From Parabacteroides distasonis ATCC 8503 (GTDB taxonomy: Bacteria; Bacteroidota; Bacteroidia; Bacteroidales; Tannerellaceae), in NCBI RefSeq assembly GCF_000012845.1, contig NC_009615.1, positions 457,501-521,500 on the forward strand: DNA of 64,000 nucleotides. Reading direction: 5' to 3'. Of this stretch, positions 54,167 to 63,573 are shown piece by piece (within the stretch, counting starts at the first letter, position 1; every line of letters begins with the position of its first letter). A program made the position numbers and the translations under genes. The notes under the pieces were generated by a model. That model made no database searches and was not told the origin of the DNA. It saw nothing but the letters and a program-made list of their open reading frames with translations.

Positions 54167-54637
54167 ATGGAAAGACATGATAAAAGGTTAACAGAGCATT
54201 TTTGTTTGGATGAGTTTACTTATAGTGGTATTGCCGTGGCCAATGCGATAAATAATCAGCCTCCTCCTTGTGCATGTCTAGCGCTTCAAAATTTGGCAGT
54301 TGGTTTATTGGAACCATTACGTCTATTGTATGGGGCACCGATTGCTATATTGAGTGGATATCGGAATGAGAAGGTAAATCGTCTTGCTGGCGGGGTCGTT
54401 ACCAGCCAACACTTGAAAGGAGAAGCGGCAGATTGCTATGTTGCCGATGGGCCGGAAAAATTGTTGGATGTATTGCAATGTTCCGGTTTAGTATTTGACC
54501 AAGCTATATTATATGGACGAAGACGTTTTTTGCATCTTTCCTTAAAGATAAATGGAAATAACAGGATGCAAGTGTTAGTTTATATGCTTTGTGTTGTCTG
54601 TATGTTCTGTAGTTGTGGAGCGTTAGTTCTTTTTTAA
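54167..54637 (+). CDS. M15-family peptidase, endolysin-like
   Basis: 156 residues from ATG 54167 (the TTG at 54158 is inside the AT repeat). Peptidase M15_3 fold: LDEFTYSGIAVANAINNQPP, SGYRNEKVNRLAGG, zinc motif SQHLKGEAAD and second HxS-type motif FLHLSL. It would cleave D-Ala-containing peptidoglycan cross-bridges. Unusually, a hydrophobic segment with three Cys (MQVLVYMLCVVCMFCSCGALVLF) replaces the normal C-terminus, as if the frame were extended into a membrane anchor. Probably a lysis-type enzyme from a phage or capsule-linked module. Confidence 0.8.
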   Translation: MERHDKRLTEHFCLDEFTYSGIAVANAINNQPPPCACLALQNLAVGLLEPLRLLYGAPIAILSGYRNEKVNRLAGGVVTSQHLKGEAADCYVADGPEKLLDVLQCSGLVFDQAILYGRRRFLHLSLKINGNNRMQVLVYMLCVVCMFCSCGALVLF

Positions 54638-54665
54638 TAATAAAACTGTGTGGACTGAAAAGGAT

Positions 54666-55733
54666 ATGATATATTTGCCTCCTATGATTAAACTTGAATA
54701 TCTAAAAAAGATACGTGTTCGTTGGATTATATTGGCGATTTTTCTTGTCGCTATATGGATCGTGATGGGAAATCCCAGATTAGGCGAATGGTATTCCCGT
54801 TCGATTTATCCATGGGTATCGGGTATGCTATCTCGTTTCTCCTGCTTGTTCCCTTTTTCCGTAGGGGATTGTTTTATTTATGGTAGCATCGCCGGGTTAT
54901 TAGGGTATCTGTCGTATGCGATTATAAGGAGGCGGAGGATCGGGAGGACAATAAGGCATGTCGTGGAATATCTGGCATGGGTGTATGTCTGGTTCTATAT
55001 CGCTTGGGGATTGAATTATTTCCGGGAAGATTTTTTCACTCGTACGCGAACCACTTATGTGCCTTTTTCCTCGGAACATTTCCAATCCTTCTTGGATGCC
55101 TACACGGATTCCCTGAACGCCTCATGGGTTCCGATAGAGACGATCGATCGGGAGGTCGTGAAAGAGGCGGTGCAGGAAGGGTATCGGGAATTGCCTACTC
55201 GTTTCGGGCTTACCACTCCCGGAACCTATCTTCATCCTAAAACGATGCTGTTCTCCCGGTTGATGAGTGGAGTAGGGGTGATGGGATATATGGGGCCGTT
55301 TTTCACGGAGTTCAATTTGAACGGCCAGCTCTTGCCCGTGCAATATCCCGCCACTTACGCCCATGAGATGGCTCATGTGCTTAGTATATCCAACGAGGCC
55401 GAGGCTAATCTATACAGTTATTTAATATGCACGGGTTCTTCCGTGCCGGAAATCCAGTTCTCAGGTTACTTCTCTTTGCTGCCTTATGTGCTGAGCAACG
55501 CATATGTGGCTTTGGATAAGGATGCTTTTGAGGCATGGAAGAAAAGATTACGCCCCGAGATCAAGGACTTGTATAACGAGAAAGTAGCCTATTGGCAATC
55601 CCTATACAGCCCGTTGATCGGCGAGGCACAAGACGTGGTCTATAATCTTTTCCTGAAAGGCAATAAGATACCTACTGGAACCGCTAATTATTCGGAGGTG
55701 ATCGCTTTATTGATCGCTTTGGAAGGAGAATGA
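54666..55733 (+). CDS. DUF3810 membrane protein with HExxH motif
   Basis: 355 residues from ATG 54666, preceded by AAAAGG (54684 and GTG 54648 are alternatives). Three N-terminal membrane helices (about 15-35, 60-85, 100-120), then a soluble domain with HEMAH (His233-Glu234...His237) and a downstream NEAEANLYSYL Glu, the pattern of a zinc metallopeptidase. DUF3810 proteins are widespread in Bacteroidota but have no proven substrate. Convergent with the alpha-galactosidase gene, 8 bp away. Confidence 0.85.
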   Translation: MIYLPPMIKLEYLKKIRVRWIILAIFLVAIWIVMGNPRLGEWYSRSIYPWVSGMLSRFSCLFPFSVGDCFIYGSIAGLLGYLSYAIIRRRRIGRTIRHVVEYLAWVYVWFYIAWGLNYFREDFFTRTRTTYVPFSSEHFQSFLDAYTDSLNASWVPIETIDREVVKEAVQEGYRELPTRFGLTTPGTYLHPKTMLFSRLMSGVGVMGYMGPFFTEFNLNGQLLPVQYPATYAHEMAHVLSISNEAEANLYSYLICTGSSVPEIQFSGYFSLLPYVLSNAYVALDKDAFEAWKKRLRPEIKDLYNEKVAYWQSLYSPLIGEAQDVVYNLFLKGNKIPTGTANYSEVIALLIALEGE

Positions 55734-55741
55734 TTTATTCA

Positions 55742-57949
55742 TCATTTAACTTCCTCCAAATAAAGCACTCGGCTCGAGTAATCATTCTGCTTGTGATAAT
55801 CGACAATGTGATTATAAGGGATTTCTAGTCCGTTCGCCATGAGATATTCCCCGGTGAAAGCTTTACCCTCGAAAGCCAGAGGCTCGTTGTCGATCCGGTT
55901 CAGTTCGCAGACTCTGTATTTCTTGTCTGGGGATAATCCGTTCATCTTTACACGGGGTAAATGTTGGTTGACGAAATGCTCGGTCTTCCACCAATAAAAT
56001 ACGGCTTTGTCTTTCTCCGGTGAGGTGTACATCAAGGAAGCTACTCCCAAACGATCGTACGGAGAAACCAGACGGTAGATATCGCCGAATTGCACGACGG
56101 GACGGATCGTCTTATAATCGGCGATCGCCTTGCGGCAAAGTGTTTTCTCTTCTTCTGTCATATTCTTGGGTTGGATCTCCATGCCCAAACGGCCGCTCAT
56201 CGCTACGTCGATCCGATATTTCAGGGGAATGACCCGGAATGTTTGATGGTTGGGGGCGGCGCTGATATGTGAGGCCATGGCGATAGCCGGGAAAAAATAA
56301 GAAGTACCCCATTGCATATAGATACGCTGTAAGGCATCGGTATTGTCGCTTACCCAAAACTCATCGAAGTAAGGCATGACACCGTAATTTGCCCGGCCTC
56401 CACCGCTGGCGCAAGCCTGTAGGGTTAAATCCGGGTATTTGGCTCGGATACGCTCACAGACTTTCTTGAATCCTCCGTGATATTCGATATACATATGGCT
56501 TTGCTGATCCGAAGGCAGGTATTGGGAGCCATGGTTCAGGATGCTCATATTGGCGTCCCATTTGATATAATCGATCTCCGGGTATGTTGTCATCAAGTTG
56601 TCGACGATACCGAATATGAAGTCTTGCACCTCGGGATTGGAGAGATCAAGAACGACCTGTGTACCGCCACGCCCCAGGACAATTTCCCTGTTTGGAGCTT
56701 TCAATACCCATTCCGGATGCTTCTCGTACAATTCACTTGTCGTGTTGGCCATTTCCGGCTCGATCCAGATACCGAATTTAATACCATGCTTGTTGGCGTC
56801 GGCGATCAGGCCCTCGATGCCTCTTGGTAGTTTTCGGGCATCAACCATCCAATCCCCTAAGGACGAGTTATCTTTATTACGAGGATATTTATCGCCAAAC
56901 CAGCCGTCGTCCATGACGAACAACTCGCCGCCCATAGACTGGATATCACTCATCATTTGGTCCATACCTTCTTGATTGATATCGAAATATACACCTTCCC
57001 AACTGTTTAGTAAGATTTTCCGTGCGGTCGCTCCATTCGCTATCTTATGTTTGCGTGCCCATGCGTGGAAATTTCGGCTGCTTCCGCTTAAGCCGTCCTT
57101 ACTGTAAGTCAGCGCCAATTCCGGTGTACGGAAACTTTCTTTGGCTTTGAGGGTGTAAGCCGAGTTCTCCTCGTTTATTCCCGCAAAGAAATGGTGATAG
57201 TCGCTATCATCCGTATCGAAGAATAATTTGTAGTTACCGCTATAGCATAGGGCGGCGCCAATAACGGAACCGGTGTTTTCCTTTGGTTTTCCGTCTAGGG
57301 AGATCATCACTTCGGCGTGGGCGGTATGGGAGTTGCGGATACCATCCTTGTTTTTTATCATCTTGATGCCCGGTCGTAACGGTTCTTGTGCCAATTGAGC
57401 CTCGTTTGCCCATGAGCCGTATAAGTGGGAAACCCATACGTCTCCTTTCCGGATCGGCAGATAAGCGGAAGCGAAACGATTGAGGGTGATCGCTTTTTTC
57501 TCCTCATGCGTGATCTCTGTCCAAGTCTCGATGATATCAGCGTCCGGATAGGTTCTGTAACAGAGATTCATATAAAAAGGATACACTTTATCTTTTAATC
57601 GGATCGTTGTGATATCTGCCGTTTGCTCTTTTCGTGTATCTACTTTTATGACTTCCAGTTGAAGGGTCATATTCCCGTCGCCATGGGTAACGGACAATGC
57701 GCTTTCGGAGGGGCAATTCAAGCCGTAGACCGGATAAGCGGAAAATGTTTTCTGCTCGGTCTCGAGCAAGGTAGCCGCGTCGGAAGTGGATAACTTGTCT
57801 CCATAGTAGATGAATCTTACCTCTCCGCCGACAGGTGCGTCTAGCAATAATGAGGTATTCCTCGTGGAAATCAATACGTCTTGTGCCCATAAACTAGTGG
57901 TCAATAGGGAGGCGCAACATAAATAACCGAATTTACTCTTAATGTTCAT
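55742..57949 (-). CDS. Secreted GH36 alpha-galactosidase
   Basis: Removes alpha-linked galactose from raffinose-type sugars or galactomannans. 735 residues from ATG 57949, which gives the signal NIKSKFGYLCCASLLTTSLWA; the upstream in-frame start is a poor signal. GH36 landmarks: N-terminal beta-sandwich (about 20-290), central barrel with YIKWDANMS (nucleophile Asp), DDGWFGDKYPRN and FWVSDNTDALQRI (acid/base Asp), and WIEPEMANTTSELYEKHPEW. Isolated minus-strand gene with no SusC/SusD beside it. Possible -7 box at 57983-57990. Confidence 0.95.
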   Translation of the reverse strand: MNIKSKFGYLCCASLLTTSLWAQDVLISTRNTSLLLDAPVGGEVRFIYYGDKLSTSDAATLLETEQKTFSAYPVYGLNCPSESALSVTHGDGNMTLQLEVIKVDTRKEQTADITTIRLKDKVYPFYMNLCYRTYPDADIIETWTEITHEEKKAITLNRFASAYLPIRKGDVWVSHLYGSWANEAQLAQEPLRPGIKMIKNKDGIRNSHTAHAEVMISLDGKPKENTGSVIGAALCYSGNYKLFFDTDDSDYHHFFAGINEENSAYTLKAKESFRTPELALTYSKDGLSGSSRNFHAWARKHKIANGATARKILLNSWEGVYFDINQEGMDQMMSDIQSMGGELFVMDDGWFGDKYPRNKDNSSLGDWMVDARKLPRGIEGLIADANKHGIKFGIWIEPEMANTTSELYEKHPEWVLKAPNREIVLGRGGTQVVLDLSNPEVQDFIFGIVDNLMTTYPEIDYIKWDANMSILNHGSQYLPSDQQSHMYIEYHGGFKKVCERIRAKYPDLTLQACASGGGRANYGVMPYFDEFWVSDNTDALQRIYMQWGTSYFFPAIAMASHISAAPNHQTFRVIPLKYRIDVAMSGRLGMEIQPKNMTEEEKTLCRKAIADYKTIRPVVQFGDIYRLVSPYDRLGVASLMYTSPEKDKAVFYWWKTEHFVNQHLPRVKMNGLSPDKKYRVCELNRIDNEPLAFEGKAFTGEYLMANGLEIPYNHIVDYHKQNDYSSRVLYLEEVK

Positions 57950-57982
57950 TTTATTAGTAGGTGTTAGATTTAAATTCAGGGG

Positions 57983-57990
57983 CAAAAGTA
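57983..57990 (-). promoter_or_regulatory. -7 box of the alpha-galactosidase gene
   Basis: On the minus strand TACTTTTG, 33 nt before the ATG at 57949. No TTG at -33 spacing, so a half-match. Confidence 0.4.
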
Positions 57991-58106
57991 GGAGAGAGCC
58001 GGTAGGTTTCCTAATAGGATTTTATCAGATACTGTTACTTTTCTGCTTTAACTAAAATTTGTTTCACGCAGAAGAACCCCGTGCTTTCATTAATGAAAAT
58101 TCCATA

Positions 58107-58137
58107 TTGTCTAATTCGAAAGAAATCACTAACTTTG
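58107..58137 (+). promoter_or_regulatory. ileS promoter
   Basis: TTG (58107-58109), 20-nt spacer, TAACTTTG (58130-58137). The ATG of ileS follows 37 nt later. Good fit to the phylum consensus. Confidence 0.65.
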
Positions 58138-58174
58138 CGGCAATTTTTTAGAAGCAAGATAAATACATCGCGAT

Positions 58175-61100
58175 ATGAGTAAGAAATTTACCGAATATTC
58201 TAAGTTTGACTTGTCGAACGTAAATAAAGAGGTGCTGAAGAAATGGAAGGATGGAGACATCTTCCATAAGAGTCTTGAAACAAGAGAGGGACATCCTACA
58301 TTCGTATTCTACGAGGGCCCTCCATCCGCAAACGGTATGCCGGGTATTCACCATGTTATCGCCCGTTCGATTAAGGATATTTTCTGCCGCTATAAAACCA
58401 TGAAGGGATTCTTGGTGAATCGTAAGGCGGGTTGGGATACACACGGTCTGCCTGTCGAGTTAGGCGTGGAGAAGGCTTTGGGCATCACGAAGGAAGATAT
58501 CGGTAAGAAGATTTCTGTCGCTGAGTATAACGCCGCTTGCCGTAAGGACGTGATGAAGTTCACGAAAGAGTGGGAGGATCTGACGCAGAAGATGGGTTAT
58601 TGGGTGGATATGGAGAATCCGTATATCACGTATGATAACCGCTATATCGAGACCTTGTGGTATCTATTGAAAGAGCTTTATAAGAAAGGTCTTTTATATA
58701 AAGGCTATACGATCCAACCGTATTCGCCCGCCGCGGGTACGGGCTTGAGCACGCACGAGTTGAACCAACCGGGTTGTTATCGTGACGTGAAGGATACGAC
58801 TTGTACGGCACAGTTCCATATATTGGACCCGAAACCGGAGATGGCACAATTCGGCGATCCTTATTTCTTGGCATGGACAACGACTCCTTGGACGTTGCCT
58901 TCCAATACGGCGCTTTGCGTAGGCCCGAATATTACTTATCTGGCTGTACAGACTTATAATCCTTACACGGGTATCCCGATGACTGCTGTTATAGCGAAAG
59001 ATTTATTGTCTGCTTATTTCAATCCGAAAGCTGCGGAGCTTTCTTTGTCTGATTATAAACCGGGTGACAAGCTGGTTCCTTTCAGCGTAGTAGGTGAGTG
59101 GAAGGGTTCCGAGTTGGCCGGTATGAAATATGAGCAATTGATCCCATGGGTAAATCCGGGTGAAGGTGCATTCCGTGTGATCACGGGTGATTTCGTTACG
59201 ACAGAGGATGGTACGGGTATCGTACATATCGCACCGACGTTTGGTGCGGACGATAACCGTGTGGCGAAAACATTCGGGGTTCCTCCTTTGATGATGCAGG
59301 ATAAGGATGGAAATATGCGCCCTATGGTGGATATGACCGGTAAGTTCTATAAGCTGGAAGACTTGGCTCCGGAGTTTGTACAAAATTGTATGAACGCCTC
59401 TGATTATGATCCATGGCAAGGAAAATTCGTGAAGAACGCTTACGATGATACGAAGACGGATAAAGATGAGACGTTAGATATAGAGATCTGCATGATGCTG
59501 AAGGCCCAGAACCGGGTGTTCAAGATCGAGAAGCATGTCCACAATTACCCGCATTGCTGGCGTACTGATAAGCCGGTATTGTATTATCCGCTGGATAGCT
59601 GGTTTATCCGCACGACCGCTTGCCGTGAGCGTATGATCGAGTTGAACAATACGATCAACTGGAAACCGCAGAGCACGGGTACGGGACGTTTCGGCAAATG
59701 GCTGGAGAACTTGCAAGACTGGAACTTGAGCCGTAGCCGTTATTGGGGTACTCCGTTACCGATCTGGCGTACGGAAGATGGTAGCGAGGAGAAGTGTATC
59801 GGTTCCGTGGTAGAGTTGTTTGGCGAGATCGAGAAATCGGTGAAGGCCGGCTTTATGGAGTCTAACCCTTACAAGGACTTCGCTCCGGGAGATTATACGA
59901 AGGAGAATTATGAGAAGATCGATTTGCACCGTCCGTATGTGGATGATATTATCTTGGTTTCCGCTTCTGGTAAGCCGATGAAGCGTGAGACAGACTTGAT
60001 CGACGTATGGTTCGATTCCGGCGCTATGCCTTATGCCCAGATCCACTATCCGTTCGAGAACTTGAAGGAGTTCGATAATCGTCAGATCTATCCGGCTGAC
60101 TTTATCGCTGAGGGTGTTGACCAGACACGCGGTTGGTTCTTTACCCTGCACGCTCTGGGTACCATGATTTTTGATAGCGTGGCTTACAAGGCTGTCGTGT
60201 CTAACGGTCTGGTATTGGATAAGAACGGAAACAAGATGTCTAAACGCTTGGGCAACGCTGTTGATCCATTCTCTACGATCGAGAAGTATGGTTCGGACCC
60301 GTTGCGTTGGTACATGATCACGAACGCTTCTCCATGGGATAATATTAAGTTTGATATCGATGGTATCGAGGAAGTTCGCCGTAAGTTCTTTGGTACATTA
60401 TATAATACGTATTCATTCTTCGCTTTGTACGCGAACGTGGATGGCTTCGACTACTCCGATCCGGATGTGGAATGGAGCAAGCGTCCGGAGATTGACCGTT
60501 GGATCCTTTCTCTGTTGAACAGCTTGGTGAAGGATGTGGATGGCTACTTGGAGGCTTACGAGCCGACTCGTGCCGGACGTGCTATCTCTGATTTCGTAAA
60601 TGATAACTTGAGTAACTGGTATGTGCGTTTGAACCGCCGCCGTTTCTGGGGTGGTGGTATGACGGAGGATAAGTTGTCCGCTTACCAGACTTTATATACT
60701 TGCTTGGAGACAGTGGCTAAGTTGATGGCTCCGATCGCTCCGTTCTATGCCGATCAGTTATTCTTAGACTTGGTCGCTGTTACGGGACGTGAGAACGTTG
60801 AGTCCGTACACTTGTCCGATTTCCCGGTTTACGACGAGTCTAAGATCGACAAGAATTTGGAAGAGCGTATGCAAATGGCTCAAGATGTTTCTTCTATGGT
60901 ATTGGCTCTTCGCCGCAAGGTGAATATCAAGGTTCGCCAGCCGTTGCATACGGTAATGATTCCGGTTGTAGACGCTCATCAACAAGAGAGTATCGAGGCC
61001 GTTAAGAACCTGATCTTGAACGAGGTGAACGTGAAGGAGCTGAAGTTCGTGGATAATACGGCAGGTATCTTGGTGAAGAAGATCAAACCGGACTTTAAGA

Positions 61101-61597
61101 AGTTGGGCCCGCGCTACGGAAAGATCATGAAGGCGTTGGCCGCCACGATTCAATCGATGAGCCAAGAAGATATCAACGCTTTCGAGAAAGCCGGAACGTT
61201 TACCTTGATGGTAGATGGACAGGAGGCCGTTCTGGAGCGTACGGATGTAGAGATCATCTCTGAGGATATCCCGGGTTGGTTGGTCGCTAATGAAGGTCGC
61301 TTGACAGTCGCTTTGGATATTACCGTAACCGAGGATTTGCGTAAGGAGGGGCTGGCCCGTGAGTTGGTGAATCGTATCCAGAACTTGCGTAAGAGCAGCG
61401 GTTTCGATATAACGGATAAGATCCGTGTATCCATTCTTTCTTGCGAGGAGATGGATGAGGCGATCCATGATTATAAGGATTATATCGCTAACCAAGTATT
61501 GGCGGAATCTATCGAAATCATGGATAATGCGATCAGCGACGCTACGGAACTCGATTTCGAGGACTTTAAATTGTCCGTAAAGATCGAGAAAGCTTAA
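58175..61597 (+). CDS. ileS: Isoleucyl-tRNA synthetase
   Basis: Charges tRNA-Ile in the cytosol. 1140 residues, the longer form usual in Bacteroidota. The HIGH-type motif is GIHH (57-60, in PPSANGMPGIHHVIAR), the editing (CP1) domain spans about 190-420 (TTPWTLPSNTALCV; EDGTGIVHIAPTFGADD), KMSKR is at 687-691 (GNKMSKRLGNAVDP) and the anticodon-binding region follows (PEIDRWILSLLNSLVKDV). The long C-terminal extension without a clear zinc-binding knuckle agrees with the type-2 (eukaryote-like) IleS. Own promoter at 58107. Confidence 0.98.
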   Translation: MSKKFTEYSKFDLSNVNKEVLKKWKDGDIFHKSLETREGHPTFVFYEGPPSANGMPGIHHVIARSIKDIFCRYKTMKGFLVNRKAGWDTHGLPVELGVEKALGITKEDIGKKISVAEYNAACRKDVMKFTKEWEDLTQKMGYWVDMENPYITYDNRYIETLWYLLKELYKKGLLYKGYTIQPYSPAAGTGLSTHELNQPGCYRDVKDTTCTAQFHILDPKPEMAQFGDPYFLAWTTTPWTLPSNTALCVGPNITYLAVQTYNPYTGIPMTAVIAKDLLSAYFNPKAAELSLSDYKPGDKLVPFSVVGEWKGSELAGMKYEQLIPWVNPGEGAFRVITGDFVTTEDGTGIVHIAPTFGADDNRVAKTFGVPPLMMQDKDGNMRPMVDMTGKFYKLEDLAPEFVQNCMNASDYDPWQGKFVKNAYDDTKTDKDETLDIEICMMLKAQNRVFKIEKHVHNYPHCWRTDKPVLYYPLDSWFIRTTACRERMIELNNTINWKPQSTGTGRFGKWLENLQDWNLSRSRYWGTPLPIWRTEDGSEEKCIGSVVELFGEIEKSVKAGFMESNPYKDFAPGDYTKENYEKIDLHRPYVDDIILVSASGKPMKRETDLIDVWFDSGAMPYAQIHYPFENLKEFDNRQIYPADFIAEGVDQTRGWFFTLHALGTMIFDSVAYKAVVSNGLVLDKNGNKMSKRLGNAVDPFSTIEKYGSDPLRWYMITNASPWDNIKFDIDGIEEVRRKFFGTLYNTYSFFALYANVDGFDYSDPDVEWSKRPEIDRWILSLLNSLVKDVDGYLEAYEPTRAGRAISDFVNDNLSNWYVRLNRRRFWGGGMTEDKLSAYQTLYTCLETVAKLMAPIAPFYADQLFLDLVAVTGRENVESVHLSDFPVYDESKIDKNLEERMQMAQDVSSMVLALRRKVNIKVRQPLHTVMIPVVDAHQQESIEAVKNLILNEVNVKELKFVDNTAGILVKKIKPDFKKLGPRYGKIMKALAATIQSMSQEDINAFEKAGTFTLMVDGQEAVLERTDVEIISEDIPGWLVANEGRLTVALDITVTEDLRKEGLARELVNRIQNLRKSSGFDITDKIRVSILSCEEMDEAIHDYKDYIANQVLAESIEIMDNAISDATELDFEDFKLSVKIEKA

Positions 61598-61660
61598 AAA
61601 TAGAATAGCATTTCTTGCGGAAGAATTAGGAATGAAATATAGGAAAATCGATAATTATAT

Positions 61661-61677
61661 TATCTTTGCATGCAAAG
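61661..61677 (+). promoter_or_regulatory. -7 box and palindrome before the DksA-like gene
   Basis: TATCTTTG (61661-61668) overlaps the perfect 14-bp palindrome CTTTGCATGCAAAG (61664-61677), which lies where the transcription start should be. This could be a promoter with an operator. No -33 TTG is seen. Confidence 0.4.
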
Positions 61678-61764
61678 AAGAAATAATATGATTTTATATT
61701 CATTCTTAATTCTTCTTTTTGATTGATATTTGAACGATTGTTGAACCTAAATTTTTTTAGAACC

Positions 61765-62145
61765 ATGGCAGAGAAGACAAGATATTCAGACGCTGAGCTC
61801 GAGGAGTTCCGCGCTATTATATTAGAGAAACTGGAAATCGCGAAGAGGGATTACGAGCTTTTGCGATCAGGGGTTACGAATTCCGACGGTAACGACGTGG
61901 CTGATACGTCTCCTACATTCAAGGTGCTGGAGGAAGGCGCTTCTACGTTATCGAAGGAAGAGGCGGGCCGTTTGGCGCAACGCCAGATGAAATTCATCCA
62001 GAATTTACAGGCCGCTTTGATCCGTATCGAGAATAAGACCTACGGTATTTGCCGGGAGACTGGTAAATTGATCCCGAAAGAAAGGCTACGTGCTGTGCCT
62101 CATGCGACTTTAAGTATCGAAGCAAAACAAGGAGGTGCAAAGTAA
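61765..62145 (+). CDS. DksA/TraR-like protein lacking the zinc cysteines
   Basis: 126 residues from ATG 61765 (an upstream in-frame start adds a 14-residue hydrophobic leader with no clear use). Long coiled coil (about 10-80: ELEEFRAIILEKLEIAKRDYELL; DTSPTFKVLEEGASTLSKEEAGRL), then the DksA fold IENKTYGICRETGKLIPKERLRAVPHAT. Only one Cys of the usual four is left, so it is of the zinc-free type. DksA-like proteins bind RNA polymerase with ppGpp. Next gene (lspA) starts directly after the stop. Confidence 0.88.
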   Translation: MAEKTRYSDAELEEFRAIILEKLEIAKRDYELLRSGVTNSDGNDVADTSPTFKVLEEGASTLSKEEAGRLAQRQMKFIQNLQAALIRIENKTYGICRETGKLIPKERLRAVPHATLSIEAKQGGAK

Positions 62146-62763
62146 ATGAGATATTCTAAAGGTTGGGGAGCAGTGTTAATCATAATACTGCTCCTTCTTC
62201 TTGACCAAGCGCTGAAAATATGGATTAAGACCCACATGCAGTTGCATGAGAGTATAGAGATAACTCCGTGGTTTTATCTCTATTTTACTGAGAATCCGGG
62301 TATGGCATTCGGTATAGAGGTGATTGGGAAATTATTCCTTTCCGTATTCCGTATCGTGGCTGTATTGTTTATCGGATATTATTTGTATAAGCTGGTTAAA
62401 GAAAATTATAAATTCGGTTTTATTGCCTGTATATCTTTGGTTTTTGCGGGGGCGGTGGGTAATATAATCGACTCGATATTCTATGGCGTGATCTTCGACC
62501 ATAGTTTCGGGCAACTCGCTACTTTTATGCCGGAGGGAGGTGGTTATGCCTCTTGGCTGCATGGTAAGGTGGTGGATATGTTCTATTTCCCATTGATAGA
62601 GACCGTATTCCCGGATTGGGTTCCGATCTGGGGTGGACAGGAGTTCGTTTTCTTCCGTCCGATCTTTAATTTGGCGGACTCGGCGATTTGCGTGGGAGTT
62701 TTCCTTTTGTTAATATTTTATCGGCATACTTTGTCGGCTAGCCTTTCGAAAGAAGAGAAATAA
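62146..62763 (+). CDS. lspA: Lipoprotein signal peptidase
   Basis: Inner-membrane aspartyl protease that removes the signal peptide from prolipoproteins. 205 residues, four membrane helices. Catalytic Asp109 (GNIIDSIFYG) and Asp178 (NLADSAICVG) are both present, with ENPGMAFG in the first periplasmic loop. The loop between the Asp residues is longer than in Escherichia coli, as usual in Bacteroidota. Same start codon junction as the DksA-like stop; the DUF4296 gene starts right after it. Confidence 0.96.
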   Translation: MRYSKGWGAVLIIILLLLLDQALKIWIKTHMQLHESIEITPWFYLYFTENPGMAFGIEVIGKLFLSVFRIVAVLFIGYYLYKLVKENYKFGFIACISLVFAGAVGNIIDSIFYGVIFDHSFGQLATFMPEGGGYASWLHGKVVDMFYFPLIETVFPDWVPIWGGQEFVFFRPIFNLADSAICVGVFLLLIFYRHTLSASLSKEEK

Positions 62764-63549
62764 ATGCGGAGAAAATTACGGATATATGGTATGGCTTTAT
62801 TAGCCACGACGTTGCTGGCGGCATGTAGTAAGGTTCCGGATGGTATTCTGTCGGAGAAAAAGATGCAGGGTGTCTTGACGGATATGTTGCTGGCTGAGGC
62901 CATGGTAAATGTGGATTATAATACTTATAAATCCGATACCATGAAGCTTGCCTTGTATGAGTCTGTATTCCGTAAGCATGATATTACACAAGCGGTGTAT
63001 GATAGCTCGTTGGTGTGGTACGGCCGTAACTTGGATATTTATATGGAGGTCTACAACCGGGTCTTGGCCGATCTTAATAAACGGATCAATAACTTAGGGG
63101 ATGTGCAGGCGGACGCTGCGCCGGTATCGAACCGGGATTCTGTGGATATTTGGCCTCGCCGTTCTTATCTGGTCTTGTCTCCTACCTCTGTATTTAATGG
63201 GGTGACTTTCGATATACGTCCGGAAACGAATTATTCCTCGGGCAGTAGTTTCGTGCTGGGCGTGCGTGTCTGGGGATTGAATAACAAAATGGCTTATAAG
63301 CCGGAGGTACGTTTAAGCGCAGACCAAGGTGATACGACCTTGACGGTGAATAGTAAGATCACGAAAGATGGATATCACGAGACGATCTTGAAGACTATAC
63401 CAACTAAGAAAGTAAAGCGTGTGTTTGGATATATCCGTATGGATAATATGGATACGACTTATTATAAGGTGTATATAGATAGCTTAAGCTTGATGAAATA
63501 TAACTATGGTAAGGAGCTTGCCGAATTACCTAAGGATTCTATTAAGTAA
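62764..63549 (+). CDS. DUF4296 lipoprotein
   Basis: 261 residues with lipoprotein signal LLAAC (Cys21). The N-terminal DUF4296 region (about 25-110; PDGILSEKKMQGVLTDMLLAEAM; VFRKHDITQAVYDSSLVWYGRNLDIY) is followed by a beta-rich second half. It always appears near lspA and ileS in this group as far as I recall; function unknown. Starts at the lspA stop, so it is in the same operon. 24 nt to the next gene. Confidence 0.85.
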   Translation: MRRKLRIYGMALLATTLLAACSKVPDGILSEKKMQGVLTDMLLAEAMVNVDYNTYKSDTMKLALYESVFRKHDITQAVYDSSLVWYGRNLDIYMEVYNRVLADLNKRINNLGDVQADAAPVSNRDSVDIWPRRSYLVLSPTSVFNGVTFDIRPETNYSSGSSFVLGVRVWGLNNKMAYKPEVRLSADQGDTTLTVNSKITKDGYHETILKTIPTKKVKRVFGYIRMDNMDTTYYKVYIDSLSLMKYNYGKELAELPKDSIK

Positions 63550-63573
63550 TCTCTCTATTTGTTTATTATACTT

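Noticed and set aside
60764..61495. Long open frame (243 codons) on the minus strand within ileS
   Set aside because: Lies fully antisense to a certain gene, has no recognisable motif and is a by-product of codon usage; same for 5193-5888 and 32191-32814 on the minus strand.
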